6,254 bases of DNA from JBKBXU01 sp046313675 (GTDB lineage Bacteria; Bacteroidota; Bacteroidia; Cytophagales; Cytophagaceae). A program made the translations under genes and the position numbers. The notes beneath the pieces are model-generated. The model was not told the DNA's origin. It was given only the letters and a program-made list of their open reading frames with translations, and did no database searches. The stretch is from contig JBKBXU010000281.1 in the NCBI GenBank assembly GCA_046313675.1, positions 1 through 6,254 of the forward strand, read 5' to 3'. Positions 6,118-6,254 of the stretch are shown piece by piece; the stretch's first letter is position 1; each line of letters starts with the position of its first letter.

Positions 6118-6140
6118 AACACCCAAAGTGTTGATTTTTT
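6118..6140 (+). terminator. Rho-independent terminator 1 after the VOC gene
   Basis: AACAC (6118-6122) pairs with GTGTT (6128-6132) across a CCAAA loop, followed by GA and six T residues (6135-6140). The stem is short, but the T-run and the position 25 bp after the stop support it. Confidence 0.55.
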
Positions 6141-6164
6141 AAATACCATACAAGGTATTTTTTA
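6141..6164 (+). terminator. Rho-independent terminator 2, in tandem
   Basis: AAATACC (6141-6147) pairs perfectly with GGTATTT (6154-6160) across a six-base loop, followed by TTT. It begins immediately after the T-run of the first hairpin, giving a tandem arrangement. With its A/T-rich flanks it could also act on the opposite strand. Confidence 0.55.
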
Positions 6165-6254
6165 AAATTAAGTGCAAAGGTTTTTCTTTATTCTTTACCT
6201 TTTCGTGCATCTGCGAACTTAAAAAATCTGATAAAACGATATGTTTTGGGCTAT

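Overview
The window looks like chromosomal DNA from a Bacteroidota bacterium (Cytophagales/Flavobacteriales type). By eye it is roughly 40% GC, most genes end in TAA, and most start sites have little Shine-Dalgarno sequence. It also opens with an lptB gene followed by a bacterial GH3-family gene, a pairing I associate with this phylum. No lineage marker such as rRNA is present, so this placement is an inference. There are no tRNAs, rRNAs, CRISPR arrays, insertion sequences or phage genes.

Layout. The 3' half of lptB (LPS-export ATPase) runs into a full GH3-family acyl-adenylate/amide-forming enzyme gene; stop and start share one base, so they form one operon. Next comes a 408-bp AT-rich gap without a convincing gene. 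It holds two perfect TTATCCACA DnaA boxes in convergent orientation, two one-mismatch boxes spaced on helical turns, an almost pure A/T stretch, and a perfect 10-bp inverted repeat bracketing the cluster. I read this as a candidate replication origin (oriC) or another DnaA-binding locus, and it is the most interesting item here.

Right of the gap, a nitronate monooxygenase/FabK-like flavoenzyme and an AlkD-type DNA alkylation repair protein lie 10 bp apart on the + strand and are probably co-transcribed. They converge on a minus-strand FAD oxidoreductase fused to a C-terminal Rieske [2Fe-2S] domain (YhfW-like), with a hairpin terminator between. That gene has an unusually strong Shine-Dalgarno sequence and diverges from a small VOC (glyoxalase/dioxygenase superfamily) protein gene. 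Two tandem hairpins with T-runs follow the VOC gene. The last ~90 bp is non-coding apart from a possible downstream start codon at 6241.

How the genes may work together. lptB-GH3 is an envelope-related operon, although the GH3 substrate is unknown. The four genes to the right share a loose theme of redox chemistry, detoxification and alkylation-damage repair. This may only be a neighbourhood of housekeeping stress genes; nothing in the sequence proves a dedicated system.
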